A DNA stretch of 64,000 nucleotides from Gibbula magus (taxonomy: Eukaryota; Mollusca; Gastropoda; Trochida; Trochidae), in the NCBI GenBank assembly GCA_936450465.1, contig OW388296.1, positions 50,481,750 to 50,545,749 on the forward strand, written 5' to 3'. Below, one piece after another: positions 11,711 to 23,038 of the stretch. Numbering within the stretch: position 1 is the stretch's first letter; each line of letters opens with the position of its first letter. The notes under the pieces are model-generated. The model worked only from the letters and a program-made list of their open reading frames with translations. It was not told the DNA's origin and did not search any database. Both the position numbers and the translations under genes were made by a program.

Positions 11711-12500
11711 TGTTAGCTTTCAATTCCTATTTTTTAAAATCATTCAGTCCGATAAATAATTTTCCTTGTGACAGTATAATTAATTGATTTTAGGGTTTGA
11801 GTTGCATGTAAGATTCAAGTTAAGAGTGAATTACAAAACGTTGTCATCATCTGAGTCATTGTACAGCAGCATATTAAATTATATATATTTCGTAATCAAG
11901 ATCGATGTAAGGATAATATCACTCTATCTTTTTAAGATCTATACAAAACTTACACAATCACATCTTTAAATGAAAAGAAATGTTTACAAACTTCTTTAAA
12001 TCCTCGAAAAGCGTTTACATGGGATTGTCAGTTATCAATGTATTTTCTGTTGTAGAAGAGTCAATTATTTCCGAAAATAGCTGTGTTATTTGGTAGAACT
12101 AATGTTAGCTTTCAATTCCTATTTTGGAAATTCACATGGCCAAAGATGAGATGTATAATTCAGTCAGATAAATAAACTTCCTTGTGACAGGATACGACAT
12201 TGATTTTAGGGTTTGAGTTCATGATTCAAGTTAAGAGTGTCATTATGTGAGTCATTGTACAGCAGCATATTGAATTATATATATTTCTTAATCAAGATTG
12301 ATGTAATGATAACATGCTTCTATCTTTTTTAAGATCTATCGGAAATGACACAATCACATCTTTGTATGACAAGGAATGTTACAAACTTCTTTAATGTTAA
12401 CTTCTATATATATGTCAAAGGGAAAAACAATCTTATGTAAGACCTTCCTTCTTTTACCATTTTGAATGCGACAAAAAAACGTGTATGTCATGGCCTAGAA
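11711..12500. repeat. Nested ~0.4-kb tandem subrepeats at the end of X1
   Basis: Two diverged copies in tandem. TGTTAGCTTTCAATTCCTAT occurs at 11711 and 12103 (392 apart), and TAGGGTTTGAGTT at 11791 and 12207 (416 apart). Each carries the strings GTGAGTCATTGTACAGCAGC or a close variant, and TTATATATATTTC. The Y units have the same subrepeat with a period near 382 (19928 and 20310 in Y1). The frames opened here (e.g. 11784-11969) are not kept between copies. Confidence 0.75.
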
Positions 12501-15500
12501 AATGGAGCGGTTAATTTTCGTATAACCAGGAAGTATACAAACTGAGAACTCGATAATGATAAACTTGACTGACATTCAAAAGAAAACTCCCTCTGTTTTG
12601 GACCTTGTCTATCTTCAAAGCATCATTAAGTGATCATTTGTTGCGTGTTTCGATCAACTCTTTGTATCATCGAATGAAAAATCACAATCCATTGATTCTA
12701 AAACCAGAATAAGAGTTTGTGTTTCTATTACAAGTGTTAACATTGAATGGGGCGTTTCTTTTGAACATCAGTATGTAATGTTGTGTTGTCTTCTTTTCTT
12801 TTTGCTCAAAGTTCGGTAATTAACGTTTTCAGAGCTTACAAGGATTGGATCGAGATTAAAATAGGTATTGTCAGGTTCGGTATATAGTTGTGGATCCATT
12901 ATCTGCAATTTTCATCCCGTTATTATCCATATACTATTGAGCAGTAAATTAAGAAAGAAAACTTTGATTCTGTGAATATGAATACTTAATACATTATCGA
13001 AACATTGTGCTTACTGGAATAGCGTTATAGAATGAGCGAAGATTAGGACACTGATGTATTTCAAATAGTAAAGTAACATATATAACAAAACTTTCATACA
13101 AAATACTATAGACATGACTAATTAAAATGATAGCATAGATAACAAGAGAATAACATTGATCTTGAGTGAAATTGACATTTCATTCTGAATAATAAAAGTA
13201 TCAAATATGCTATATACATGTAAATCTAAACATAACAGTTAATTTTTTACTTCAATAGTTGACGCGTTTCTGGTGTTTATTATTTTCTGAATATTTTCCT
13301 ACAACGTGGCGAGAGAATGTGACCTAATCATTAAATTTGGAATGTAGTTATTTTGAATAATGTTTTTTTCCAAAACAATGTTCAAACAGAATAGTTTTAT
13401 GAAATCATAATCATCTATTTTCACTGAATAAAATACAAAGATACTTTCAAAAATCTATAATTTATGTTGTAAAAATTTCATTTGTAAATTGCTGTTTAAA
13501 CTATTTGTCAAGTATTCTCTGATAAATCAAAATATTCCTGTACACAGCAAGGGAATCAACAACATACTTCAAAGGCAGATTAGCTCAACAAGCCTATTTA
13601 CAGCTAAAATTGAAAGTTGATTATTTACATTATAAAAAAACATCGTCCTTCCTGATAGTAATGGCAGAAGATCTCTTCCGTGATCGCTCCAACCAACACT
13701 GCAGCATCATTGCCTCTTGTGTGCTTCCTTGTGTATGCCTCTGTGTGTGCTTCTGTGAACCTCCCCTTATGCCACATTGATTCATCATGTTAAGAAGTTT
13801 ACAATCCCGAGGCTACGGGAAGAAGATACCACACGTGTTGCAGGCCCTGTAAAAACAACGTTGAAAAGAGGTATGTTCATTCGCTTGGTTACATAGAGTC
13901 GTTTGTATGGCAACTCAAGATTTACCGCTTAAGTTGAAATCAGTGTTTGGTTCGAGGCTAACATTACTTAGACGGTATCTCAAGCTTGTTATCTTGGTTC
14001 GGTAACTTTCCGAACGATGCAGACCTGCTTGTGGCTATGTCAAGCTCGATAATGCTGTGAACTTATTTCATAGCACATCAATACCTCGCTATGAACTTCC
14101 CGCTTCATTACCTTGATGTGTTATTTACACAAGTAATTCTAAAGTACCGACTCATCAGGGTTATCATCTTCACCTGATCCTCTTTAAGTTAGAAACATGA
14201 GTTATACTTAATGAGTTTAATAACATCGTATGTTTTGGTATAATTACAAAAACTCCGCCTGATCGTCCGTCATTGTGAGGACATGAGTTTATGTTGACTG
14301 TCGCTATTACTGAAAGAGAAAGGTGTGATTGTATCGCATGTTTTATTTAATGTTTAATTATTATCAGGCCATCATTTGAACGTAATGACCTGACAAGTTC
14401 ACACAATCCGCTCCAACAGTGTGAAACCTTAAACTGATTATAAAATGTCATCAATGCACATTTCCTATTTAATTCTTTGAATCGTGTACAAAATGACGTT
14501 GCTGTTATCCATCAATTTGTTAAAAACGAGGGAATAAACTACTAACATTTCTTTGGCATAAACGTTTTCATGCTCGTTTAAAATCATTATCGTGAACCAG
14601 AATATGTCTTTTTTCATTAACCATTAAGGTGGGGATGGAAAAGATGAGTTTTTGGTCAGCTCATTCACAAGTGTGATTTCGAATTCCATCATGAACTCGT
14701 GCAATTTGAAGAGTTGAAGTGTGCAATTAATGAGAAGTGACTCAAAATGTGTTTAGCATTAAAGTAACCATTATCTATGTTACAGCTACATTTGTTTATG
14801 TCTGGTGTACGACATATTGAATAATATATTTAATATAATTAATATAATATAGAATAATAGCTTACATAATCCTAATCTATGTGTAAAATAATACCAATTG
14901 TCAAACATCTGAAGCCTACTTGAATAATTATCTATGTCTTTTGATGAAATAAATCTCTTTAAAACAATCTTTAAATACCAGGTGCAAGCATAAACATTCA
15001 TGCCTTAGGTCTGTTTCCTTTGTATTTGTTTGATACTTAATGATGAAAATATACATTTTCTCAATGGGGGAGTTATACATGAACAAGTCGGATGAGAGTC
15101 TAAATTTCTACGGAATATAGAATGTGATTTCCGTGTATAAACATACACTTTTTTAACGCTTTTATCCTAAACTTTGATTTTGTAAAGATGATGAACAACC
15201 ACAGAAAAAGTCAAAAGGGCAAAGATTGTGAATTGGTTACTCTGTATAACAGAAAGCACATTGACAATGCCTTATGTTGGTCTTTAGCCCAAGAGATACT
15301 AAATAGTGGATAGTCTATTGATGATCGACAAAATCAATGACTTTATTCTCATTGAACGAATGTAAGTATCTATAATGTTTATATATGAAATAGCTCTTCT
15401 GAATGACATAAAGAGTGAAAACCCCATTTATTTGAATATATACAGAAAGATTTCTGCTTTTGTAAAGATAACTGAAGTGCAATTTGTGGGTTGTAAAATT

Positions 15501-18500
15501 CAAACTCTACAAGTCATTATGGATCTTTCAGTTTTATATCCAAAAAAGCTAGATCATTGATACCCAAAAGGCTTTCGAATCGATAAGTACCAGACACGTT
15601 AAATTGATAAAGTCCATATACAACTATGAATATTGATCAAAATGATACAGCTACACAGAATAACCTTCAAATTATCAGTTCAATAAAATTCGTTCAATTA
15701 TAAACAGACCGGCCAATGCTGTTTCATTCTAATTAACTATATAAAGTAACATACGACGTTGACAGTTAATCATTGCTCGAAGTCATTGTTATGTCTCATT
15801 ACCAAGGCTTCCTTACATACATTTGTCTTCAAGAGACTACCTGACTACTTAGCATTTCAGCTTATCATTACCTTAACTGAGTCAATGGGATGATGCATCC
15901 TCATTTGACCATACAACCAAAGGGTTTCATTTGACTCTAACCAGTTGTTTGTTTTTCAGTCAGATTAGATTCTTATGAGATATAGTTAAAAGATCAGCTA
16001 TTTTAGATTAACATCATTTGATGCAGAAGCATATTAGTAATGAAGACCTGCTACATCCTGATGTCTCTTGTTAGATTAATTTAGAATTTTGTTGGAAAGC
16101 ATTTTCTGACGGAACCTGTGTTTGATTATAATAGAATGCAAGATAAAATATGTATCATTGATTTCAAAACTGAGTTTCTTCATACCTAAAGGTGTTTTGT
16201 GAATCAAATTTCATATGTCTCGTTTTACCATGATGGTTGTTTAGAATACCAAGCTTTATGTCAGATTCTCATTATGGTTACACCAAGTGATTTCAATTTT
16301 GTTTCTATTGAATCGAGTTCATAAGTCCATATACTACATTGACGGCTGCCAGTATACTAACATCGCAGTTTCAGATAATAGCATGTAAAACATGTTTGAA
16401 CAACAAATTTAAATTCATGATATCATTGTACAAGATTATTATCAACGATCTGTGACTAAAAGAACTTTCAATTGATTCTTAAATAAGTGTCTGGTATATG
16501 TTAAATAACTTGAATCTAAAACTTCTGTAACCTTTGAATTGTTAATGAAAAGAGACATTACGAAAATCGTTCTATCAATATGTTGTAACATAGCATTAGG
16601 TTCTATAACCAGTCCGGAAACTACAAACCATGTCCAGATAATTACAAATTTAAAGACGTTTAGGTTCACAACAATTGCTACACCAGTGTTTAATATCCTT
16701 TGGTCTGATTACTTGAATAACTCTTTATGTTCTTGAACAAAGGCTTGAAATTGAACCACTAATCAAGAATTGAAGGAAATGTGTTTGTTAATTGGAGTTG
16801 GTGAGAAATAATCTTGAATTTGCGAAGACCACAAGACCCACTTAGTGAGAAAACGACGTTTATATCCGGTGCTTAAGCATCACCATCAGGAACCGAACAA
16901 ATGAATGATAATTACTATCCATTATGAAGCGTCTTGCTAATGTGACCAAGCTTGTGAAGATTCACAGTGTCATCAAATTGGATGAATCTTTCTATGAACC
17001 CATTTTCTGTCAAGTGCAGTTTGAATTTTTTAACAACGGATGTCAAGTTAAAATTGGGAATTTTAAGTAAAATGTTTTAATTGATATTTTTTCTCAAGGT
17101 TTTACTAGATGAGATTTTTGAATTTTAAATTTTCGAGGATCTTGTTCACTTTATTCAAGTATTAATTGCTACTTATTATTTTCCAGATAAACAGTTATCA
17201 GAAAGTCAAATGTAATCATTCAATCAAATATATAAGAAATGTATATATGACATCACAAGTATTTTTACCATTTAAACCGTGAGGGCGGTTCCAAGAAAGT
17301 TCCATCCTTTATCTGGGAATTTGACATGTTGTCTGTCGTCCCAATTTAGAATCAGACCAATCTCCATTGATAACAATGGATTAAATCACACTTTGCAACC
17401 AATGATTTTGTATTACTTGCTCATGTTGCAGAGGGTAACATGGTTTGCCTTTCACGGGTTTTCAGTGAAGTGGTTGTTTATTGTTTTGATGTGAACCAGG
17501 GTAAACTTGACTTTTGCTAATTATACCATTGTTAAAATAAACCTAATGCAGGTTTCATGCTAAATATTTTTTTCTTGATAAGTAGAGGAGAATACGCTGC
17601 TTGCCGGATAAGAAATAACACATTTGGATACAAGAGTAACAAACACTCGTCCATGAAAATATTTGTTGAAGGAGATGGTATATAATCGTTCATAAACTAA
17701 AAGAGCATCATTAGCAATTTATATCTGACAAAATAATTGATCATTTACATTTCCCATTTCAGTTGTATTTTTTATCTACACACTTTAGCATATTAACTCA
17801 AAGGAGTTTTTATCTTAAAGACAAATTGGTTCTGAATTTCACTTTTCAAATTATGGCATTTATATATAATTTGAAAAATACACAACTACTAACAATTTGA
17901 TTTTCTTAATCAGGTTGTGAGATAAACAAGTGACATATTTGTAAATTTAAAGTAAAATACAGAGGACGTTGTGCTGTTGAAGAAATGGTACTATCAAATG
18001 ATTGAAATGTGATTAAAATGTTTTATTGAATAAGTCATCATTTGTACTTTCAGAGCCCATGTAAATATTAAAAAATGAATACTAGATAATATTTGTCTAT
18101 CATTCTTATACCAACTTTGCAGAATTTCATCGAGAACTAGATATTATGGCTGATTAAAGTAAGTAATGTATATGTAAATTTTGTGACACAAGAAATTAAA
18201 AGTTGCAACTTAACAGAAACTTTGAATGTCACATTCTTTTAACAAATATATAACAAAAACAACAAATGCTGAGTGAAGTTCACTTCACAAGTGCAGTACC
18301 AAGATTAAAGATGTCCCGTCGGTTTTGGAGTTTCTGCTTACTCCACGAAAGGAAATGAACCATTTCTAAGCAAACAGTTTTTTCTAACTCATAAACCTTT
18401 CATCAATAAAGCTGAATGATTTCAGATCGTGAAAGCCTTATTAGGTCTGTCAACAGAATGATTAGATTAGCTTGAGAGAAACACCTGGCATGAATAAGGT

Positions 18501-18850
18501 TGTTTTGCTTCGATGTTCATGCATGGTCGCTTTAAATCAAGAACAGGTGTAAATGTTGGAGAGACGTTAGATTTCTCAGAACAGGTGCGAATTAGATTTG
18601 ATAACTCAGTACTATTTTGAAATGTGTTATGAAGAGATTAGTAGAATATAATGTTCGATAAACTATTAAGCATATATTCAGGTTCTATAACTTTTATAGT
18701 TAAGTCTGTGTATGGTAAGTTTTAGTTTGGATATTGTTGGTTGTTATTATAAGTGTTATTGTGTAAATAACTGTCCATTATGATATACAAGAGTGTTTCA
18801 AAACTTTCATGGTCTTTAAATAAACAATGAAGTTAATATGTTCGTCCTGC

Positions 18851-18937
18851 CAATTGAAGGGGTGCATTTAAGAAGGGCACATGTTCTATGTATATAACAT
18901 AGCATATGTGTCCTTTTTGAGTCCACCCCTTCAATTG
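18851..18937. mobile_element. 87-bp hairpin element (Y1)
   Basis: Same termini as in X1 (CAATTGAAGGGG...CCCCTTCAATTG) and the same length. Several internal changes, such as CATATGTGTCC in place of CATGTGCCC, weaken the pairing. Presence in both X and Y shows that the insertion predates their split. Confidence 0.6.
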
Positions 18938-19919
18938 TAATGGAACAGCCAGAAAGGTACATTTATATGTATGTGTTTATTATCTGATTGTTAATACTTT
19001 CCCCCTTTAAACTAGACAGAAAATGTTTCTATTGTTGTGCAATTGATTTTAATATACCTCAGCAATAGAAAAAAGTGTGGGTTGGAATTGTACACATTCT
19101 GACGCTGGCACCCCTCTAGTTCTGTCATATATTTAATCAGGTCCTTCAATCACCAACCTTGATGAACTATAACCTGGGAAGCCTGTAACAAGACTCAACT
19201 TGAATTTGAAGAGTCATGTTTTGATTTTCAGTTTATGTTCGTTATGCTTTATATAACGTATTTTTGACCCCTTTCCCAATCACATCACATGTGGTTTATT
19301 TCGATTACTTTTAAGGGGCATAATAATGGTTTTGAGGTCAGATATATATCCAATGTTATAAGTTGTGTTCTTTAATTCAAAATTATTAACTTTAACCGTA
19401 AATAACCAGTTGAAGGTCAACCACTTCATTATAACGACAATACAACCATTCAAAGTCGTGGTCATGATCGAAAACCGGACCATGGACCTTTGCTGCAGCC
19501 ATTAAGTCAAACGGAATTTTGATAACTTTAGGAAGACAGATTTTGCCGGCTACTACACATGTATGAGACTGTTCCTTGGTTGTCATTGAATTTGATAAGC
19601 ATTTGCAATTGGGGGTGAATATGAAAGTCGAGTGAGAAGTCAGATATAACCTAAACCAGTACCTATTGTAATTTGGCACATTTTAGATTCAAATAAAAAA
19701 AATTATGCAAAACTGATCATGTATTTTTAACGACTATGTAGTCTGTACGTGTGTACTCTTACATGTATGTGTGTTACAATCTCATTTAACGAAATTTATT
19801 TAAGTTTTTTAACCCTGTAAAGCGTTTACATCTGATTGCCAGTTGTCAGTTGGGTTTTCTGTTGTAGAAGAGTCAATTATTTCCAAAATTAAGATTTGCT
19901 AACTCTAACTAGAACGAAT

Positions 19920-20600
19920 GTTACATGTAGCTTTCAATTCCTTTTTTTTTAAATCTTATAGCCAAACATGAGATGTAATATTCAGCCAGATAAATAATCT
20001 TCCTTGTGACAGGATACGTCAATGATTTAAGGGTTTGAGTTGAATGAGTTCATGATTCAAGTTAAATTAAAATTAAATAAATTATATATATTTCGTAATC
20101 AAGATCGATGTAAGGATAACTTCACTCTATCTTTTTTAAGATCTATACGAAAATTACACAATCACATCTTTAAATGAAAAGGAATGTTTACAAACTTCTT
20201 TAAAACCTCAAAAAGCCTTTATATGGGATTGTCAGTTATCAATGGATTTTCTGTTGTAGAAGAGCCAATTATTTCCGAAAATAGCTGTGTTATTTGATAG
20301 AACTAATGTTAGCTTTCAATTCATATTTTTGAAATTCACATAGCCAAAGATGAGATTATAATTCAGTCAGATAAATAATCTTCCTTGTGACAGGATACGA
20401 CATTGATTTTAGGGTTTGAGTTCATGATTCAAGTTAAGAGTGTCATTATGTGAGTCATTGTACAGCAGCATATTGAATTATATATATTTCGTAATCAAGA
20501 TTGATGTAATGATAACATGCTTCTATCTTTTTTAACATCTATCGGAAATGACACTATCACATCTTTGTATGACAAGGAATGTTACAAACTTCTTTAATGT
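19920..20600. repeat. Nested ~0.4-kb subrepeats in Y1
   Basis: TAGCTTTCAATTC-type anchors at 19928 and 20310 (382 apart), and two copies of TTCTGTTGTAGAAGAG with TCAATTATTTCC-like continuations (near 19,860 and 20,250). The X-to-Y identity switch at the end of Y1 falls inside the second copy, so the subrepeats may have helped misalignment. Confidence 0.65.
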
Positions 20601-21175
20601 TAACTTCTATATATATGTCAAAGGGAAAAACAATCTTATGTAAGACCTTCCTTCTTTTACCATTTTGAATGCGACAAAAAAACGTGTATGACATGGCCTA
20701 GAAAATGGAGCGGTTAATTTTCGTATAACCAGGAAGTATACAAACTGAGAACTCGATAATGATAAACTTGACTGACATTCAAAAGAAAACTCCCTCTGTT
20801 TTGGACCTTGTCTATCTTCAAAACATCATTAAGTGATCATTTGTTGCGTGTTTCGATCAACTCTTTGTATCATCGAATGAAAAATCACAATCCATTGATT
20901 CTAAAACCAGAATAAGAGTTTGTGTTTCTATTACAAGTGTTAACATTGAATGGGGCGTTTCTTTTGAACATCAGTATGTAATGTTGTGTTGTCTTCTTTT
21001 CTTTTTGCTCAAAGTTCGGTAATTAACGTTTTCAGAGCTTACAAGGAATGGATCGAGATTAAAATAGGTATTGTCAGGTTCGGTATATAGTTGTAGATCC
21101 ATTATCTGCAATTTTCATCCCGTTATTATCCATATACTATTGAGCAGTCAATTAAGAAAGAAAACTTTGATTCTG

Positions 21176-21442
21176 ATGCTAGCTTGGACACCAAGGTGTG
21201 AGGACGTGTTTTGTGGAGCTCTTCGAAAATGGAGAAATTGTCCCTCTAAACCATCCAAACAGACTCAGGTGATATGTGAATTAATCATAATACGATTAGT
21301 TGATGGATAAAAACGTTTTTACATGTGAAATTTGAATATTGAAAACTGCCAAAAACACATATTTGATGATATTTTTACCTCAAAAGTACATTGTTCAAAA
21401 TATGCCTACATAACAACCCAAGCTGTCAATTAAGACCAGACA
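21176..21442 (+). promoter_or_regulatory. LINE 5' UTR (probable internal promoter region)
   Basis: 267 bp lie between the 5' junction and the ORF1 ATG. Autonomous LINEs usually carry an internal Pol II promoter here, but I see no TATA box or other defined core element, so that role is inferred only from position. No long ORF is contained within it. Confidence 0.4.
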
Positions 21443-23038
21443 ATGGCCGACGCTCTGGACAATGAAGACAACCAAAGCTCAACAATGGGCGACCAGGTGA
21501 GACCTATAGCTGACCATGATGAGTTGTATAACACACAGCCAAGTGGTGACATAGATGAGTCTATCTATCTAGAGATCAAAAGAAAGATTGGATCTAAAGA
21601 CAAGGTAGGCTTCATAGACAGTATCCAAGATATCTACAATTACAATATCAGAGAGATCAATGACATAAGAGAAAGCCTCTATGATTATGGAAAGCACACA
21701 TGTGTCAACTTCCCCAAAGGCTTACTTGTTAGACGGAAAAATACACAGGGGGCAACGCCAACCATGATCTACAAATGTGCACAGGATGTATATTACTTGT
21801 TTCACTTTATTGAAGGCTCTATTACTGACTTCGTACTCCAGAACAAAGTTCTTAGCAAAGCCAGTGTTAGACATCTCTCGATCTCAACGCCACTACCGCC
21901 GCCTACACCACCGAAGAACAACCACAGCACGTCAGAGACCGCCACTAGCACAGGTGAGCAAAGTGACTCCATATCACTTGTTCTCAGTCATCTTATCCAA
22001 GTAAAGCAAGCCCTAAATGATGGATATGAAGCACTAGAGCATAAGTTTGATAAACTCGAGAAGAAATTAAAAGAAGATATAAAATGCCTGCAAAATAATA
22101 TACAAGAGAAAGATAAGAAACTAAGTGAATCAGAAGAAAGACGATCTGAGTTAAGAGCAGAGCTTAAGCTGTCCAATCAAGAAAACAAATCATACCGTGA
22201 GCACATCTTACTTCTTGAAAGTGAACTTCTAAAGGCCAATTATTCAGTCGACTCTAAATTAAAGTCTATTGAATCAAAAGTTACAGCAGCCTCAAAGAAT
22301 ACGAACATTCCTAACCAAAATAGCAAAGCCCCATTCCAGCAAAGAAAAGACACTCGAGATGCCTCAACGTCAACGCCATCGTCGAAGACAGTGGACAGCA
22401 CAGCCCCAGAGACTGAGACAACTCCGACTACAGAAGACAGTGAACCTCGTCAGATCCCAGTGCTGACAGCACATCACCACGAGACCAACAAATCAAGCCA
22501 CAACACAACGACTATCGCAGCAAACCACACCAACGACAACGACCTCAACTACAAGGACTACGACACCGACTTCCCTTCTCTCCGGCCCCCGCAAGCAGAC
22601 GACACAGACTCCTGGCAGACAGTCACTCGTCCCCGGACAGACAACCATACAGAGAAGAAGGTAAAACATGACTCATCTCATCCGATCAGATCAATTTCTA
22701 AACAGTACCACTCACTACAAGGTGTTCCAAGAGTGAGAACTAAGAGACTTGTCTTATACAATGTGAGCGCAGAAGAATCATTTGACTCTGTTAAAGATCT
22801 AATTTATGATTATGCCCGGGATCAGAAAGTTAGAGTGACATTTGCGAGACTTATGAAAAAAAACATTCGTAATAACTACCAGGACACGTATACAGTACAA
22901 GTTAATCTTGATTGTGATGACTATGATGACTATGTTTCTGGTGTCAGAGATTTCTGGCCCCCTGGAATACGTGTCAGAGACTATATACCCAGGAACAAGA
23001 CATACAGCGACAATGATGACCACAATAATGGCTATTAA
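21443..23038 (+). CDS. LINE ORF1 protein (531 aa, coiled coil plus RRM-like domain)
   Basis: Probable nucleic-acid-binding ORF1 protein of the LINE. The ATG has A at -3 and G at +4. In order it shows: an acidic N-terminus; a region at ~40-145 with aromatic and basic residues (KGLLVRRKN at 92-100) of unknown fold; a Pro/Ser/Thr linker with PLPPPTPP at ~150-157; a strongly charged heptad-like coiled coil at ~190-280; a low-complexity Ser/Thr/His/Asn/Asp linker at ~285-425; and at ~432-516 a beta-alpha-beta-like pattern (RLVLYNV, then an acidic helix, VRVTFARLM, TYTVQVNLD, IRVRDYIP) that resembles an RRM. There is no CCHC knuckle. The RRM call is from the pattern only and could instead be a lineage-specific domain. 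Confidence 0.9.
   Translation: MADALDNEDNQSSTMGDQVRPIADHDELYNTQPSGDIDESIYLEIKRKIGSKDKVGFIDSIQDIYNYNIREINDIRESLYDYGKHTCVNFPKGLLVRRKNTQGATPTMIYKCAQDVYYLFHFIEGSITDFVLQNKVLSKASVRHLSISTPLPPPTPPKNNHSTSETATSTGEQSDSISLVLSHLIQVKQALNDGYEALEHKFDKLEKKLKEDIKCLQNNIQEKDKKLSESEERRSELRAELKLSNQENKSYREHILLLESELLKANYSVDSKLKSIESKVTAASKNTNIPNQNSKAPFQQRKDTRDASTSTPSSKTVDSTAPETETTPTTEDSEPRQIPVLTAHHHETNKSSHNTTTIAANHTNDNDLNYKDYDTDFPSLRPPQADDTDSWQTVTRPRTDNHTEKKVKHDSSHPIRSISKQYHSLQGVPRVRTKRLVLYNVSAEESFDSVKDLIYDYARDQKVRVTFARLMKKNIRNNYQDTYTVQVNLDCDDYDDYVSGVRDFWPPGIRVRDYIPRNKTYSDNDDHNNGY

Larger units (their letters stand above)
4857..12993. repeat. Tandem array unit X1 (~8.14 kb, non-coding)
   Basis: First complete unit of the array. 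It begins at TATCGAAACATTGTGC directly after the LINE and is near-identical to X2 (26799-34936), at a constant offset of 21,943. The start is a 'long' form (GGAAACATCTGATTAGCG; insertion near 5142-5150) seen only in the two units that follow a LINE. It matches Y1 closely for ~2.8 kb, then differs from Y by many substitutions and indels. No credible gene: short ORFs here are broken in the other unit types; for example the 65-codon frame at 9111-9308 has a stop in Y1. It contains a VNTR, a duplicated 232-bp block, an 87-bp hairpin and ~0.4-kb subrepeats. Confidence 0.93.
12994..21175. repeat. Tandem array unit Y1 (~8.18 kb, chimeric end)
   Basis: Starts with the 'short' form (GGAATAGCG). It is almost the same as X up to about 15,760, then a diverged Y-type middle matches Y2 at offset 30,027 to about 20,380. 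After that (from ~20,410) it follows the X-type end: CATATTGAATTATATATA and GATTGATGTAATGAT are shared with X, whereas Y2 has CACAATAAATT and GATCGATGTAAGGAT. Compared with X it has ~370 bp extra around 19,550-19,920 but lacks the 232-bp duplication, so unit lengths stay similar. It ends at TTGATTCTG, where LINE copy 2 begins. No recognisable gene. Confidence 0.9.

Noticed and set aside
19280..19679. 67- and 95-codon minus-strand frames in Y units
   Set aside because: X units lack part of this sequence altogether, and there is no recognisable domain.
22908..23027. Upstream extension of ORF2 with several Met codons
   Set aside because: It lies inside the ORF1 C-terminal domain in another frame and gives a low-complexity peptide. 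The ATG overlapping the ORF1 stop is a better start.
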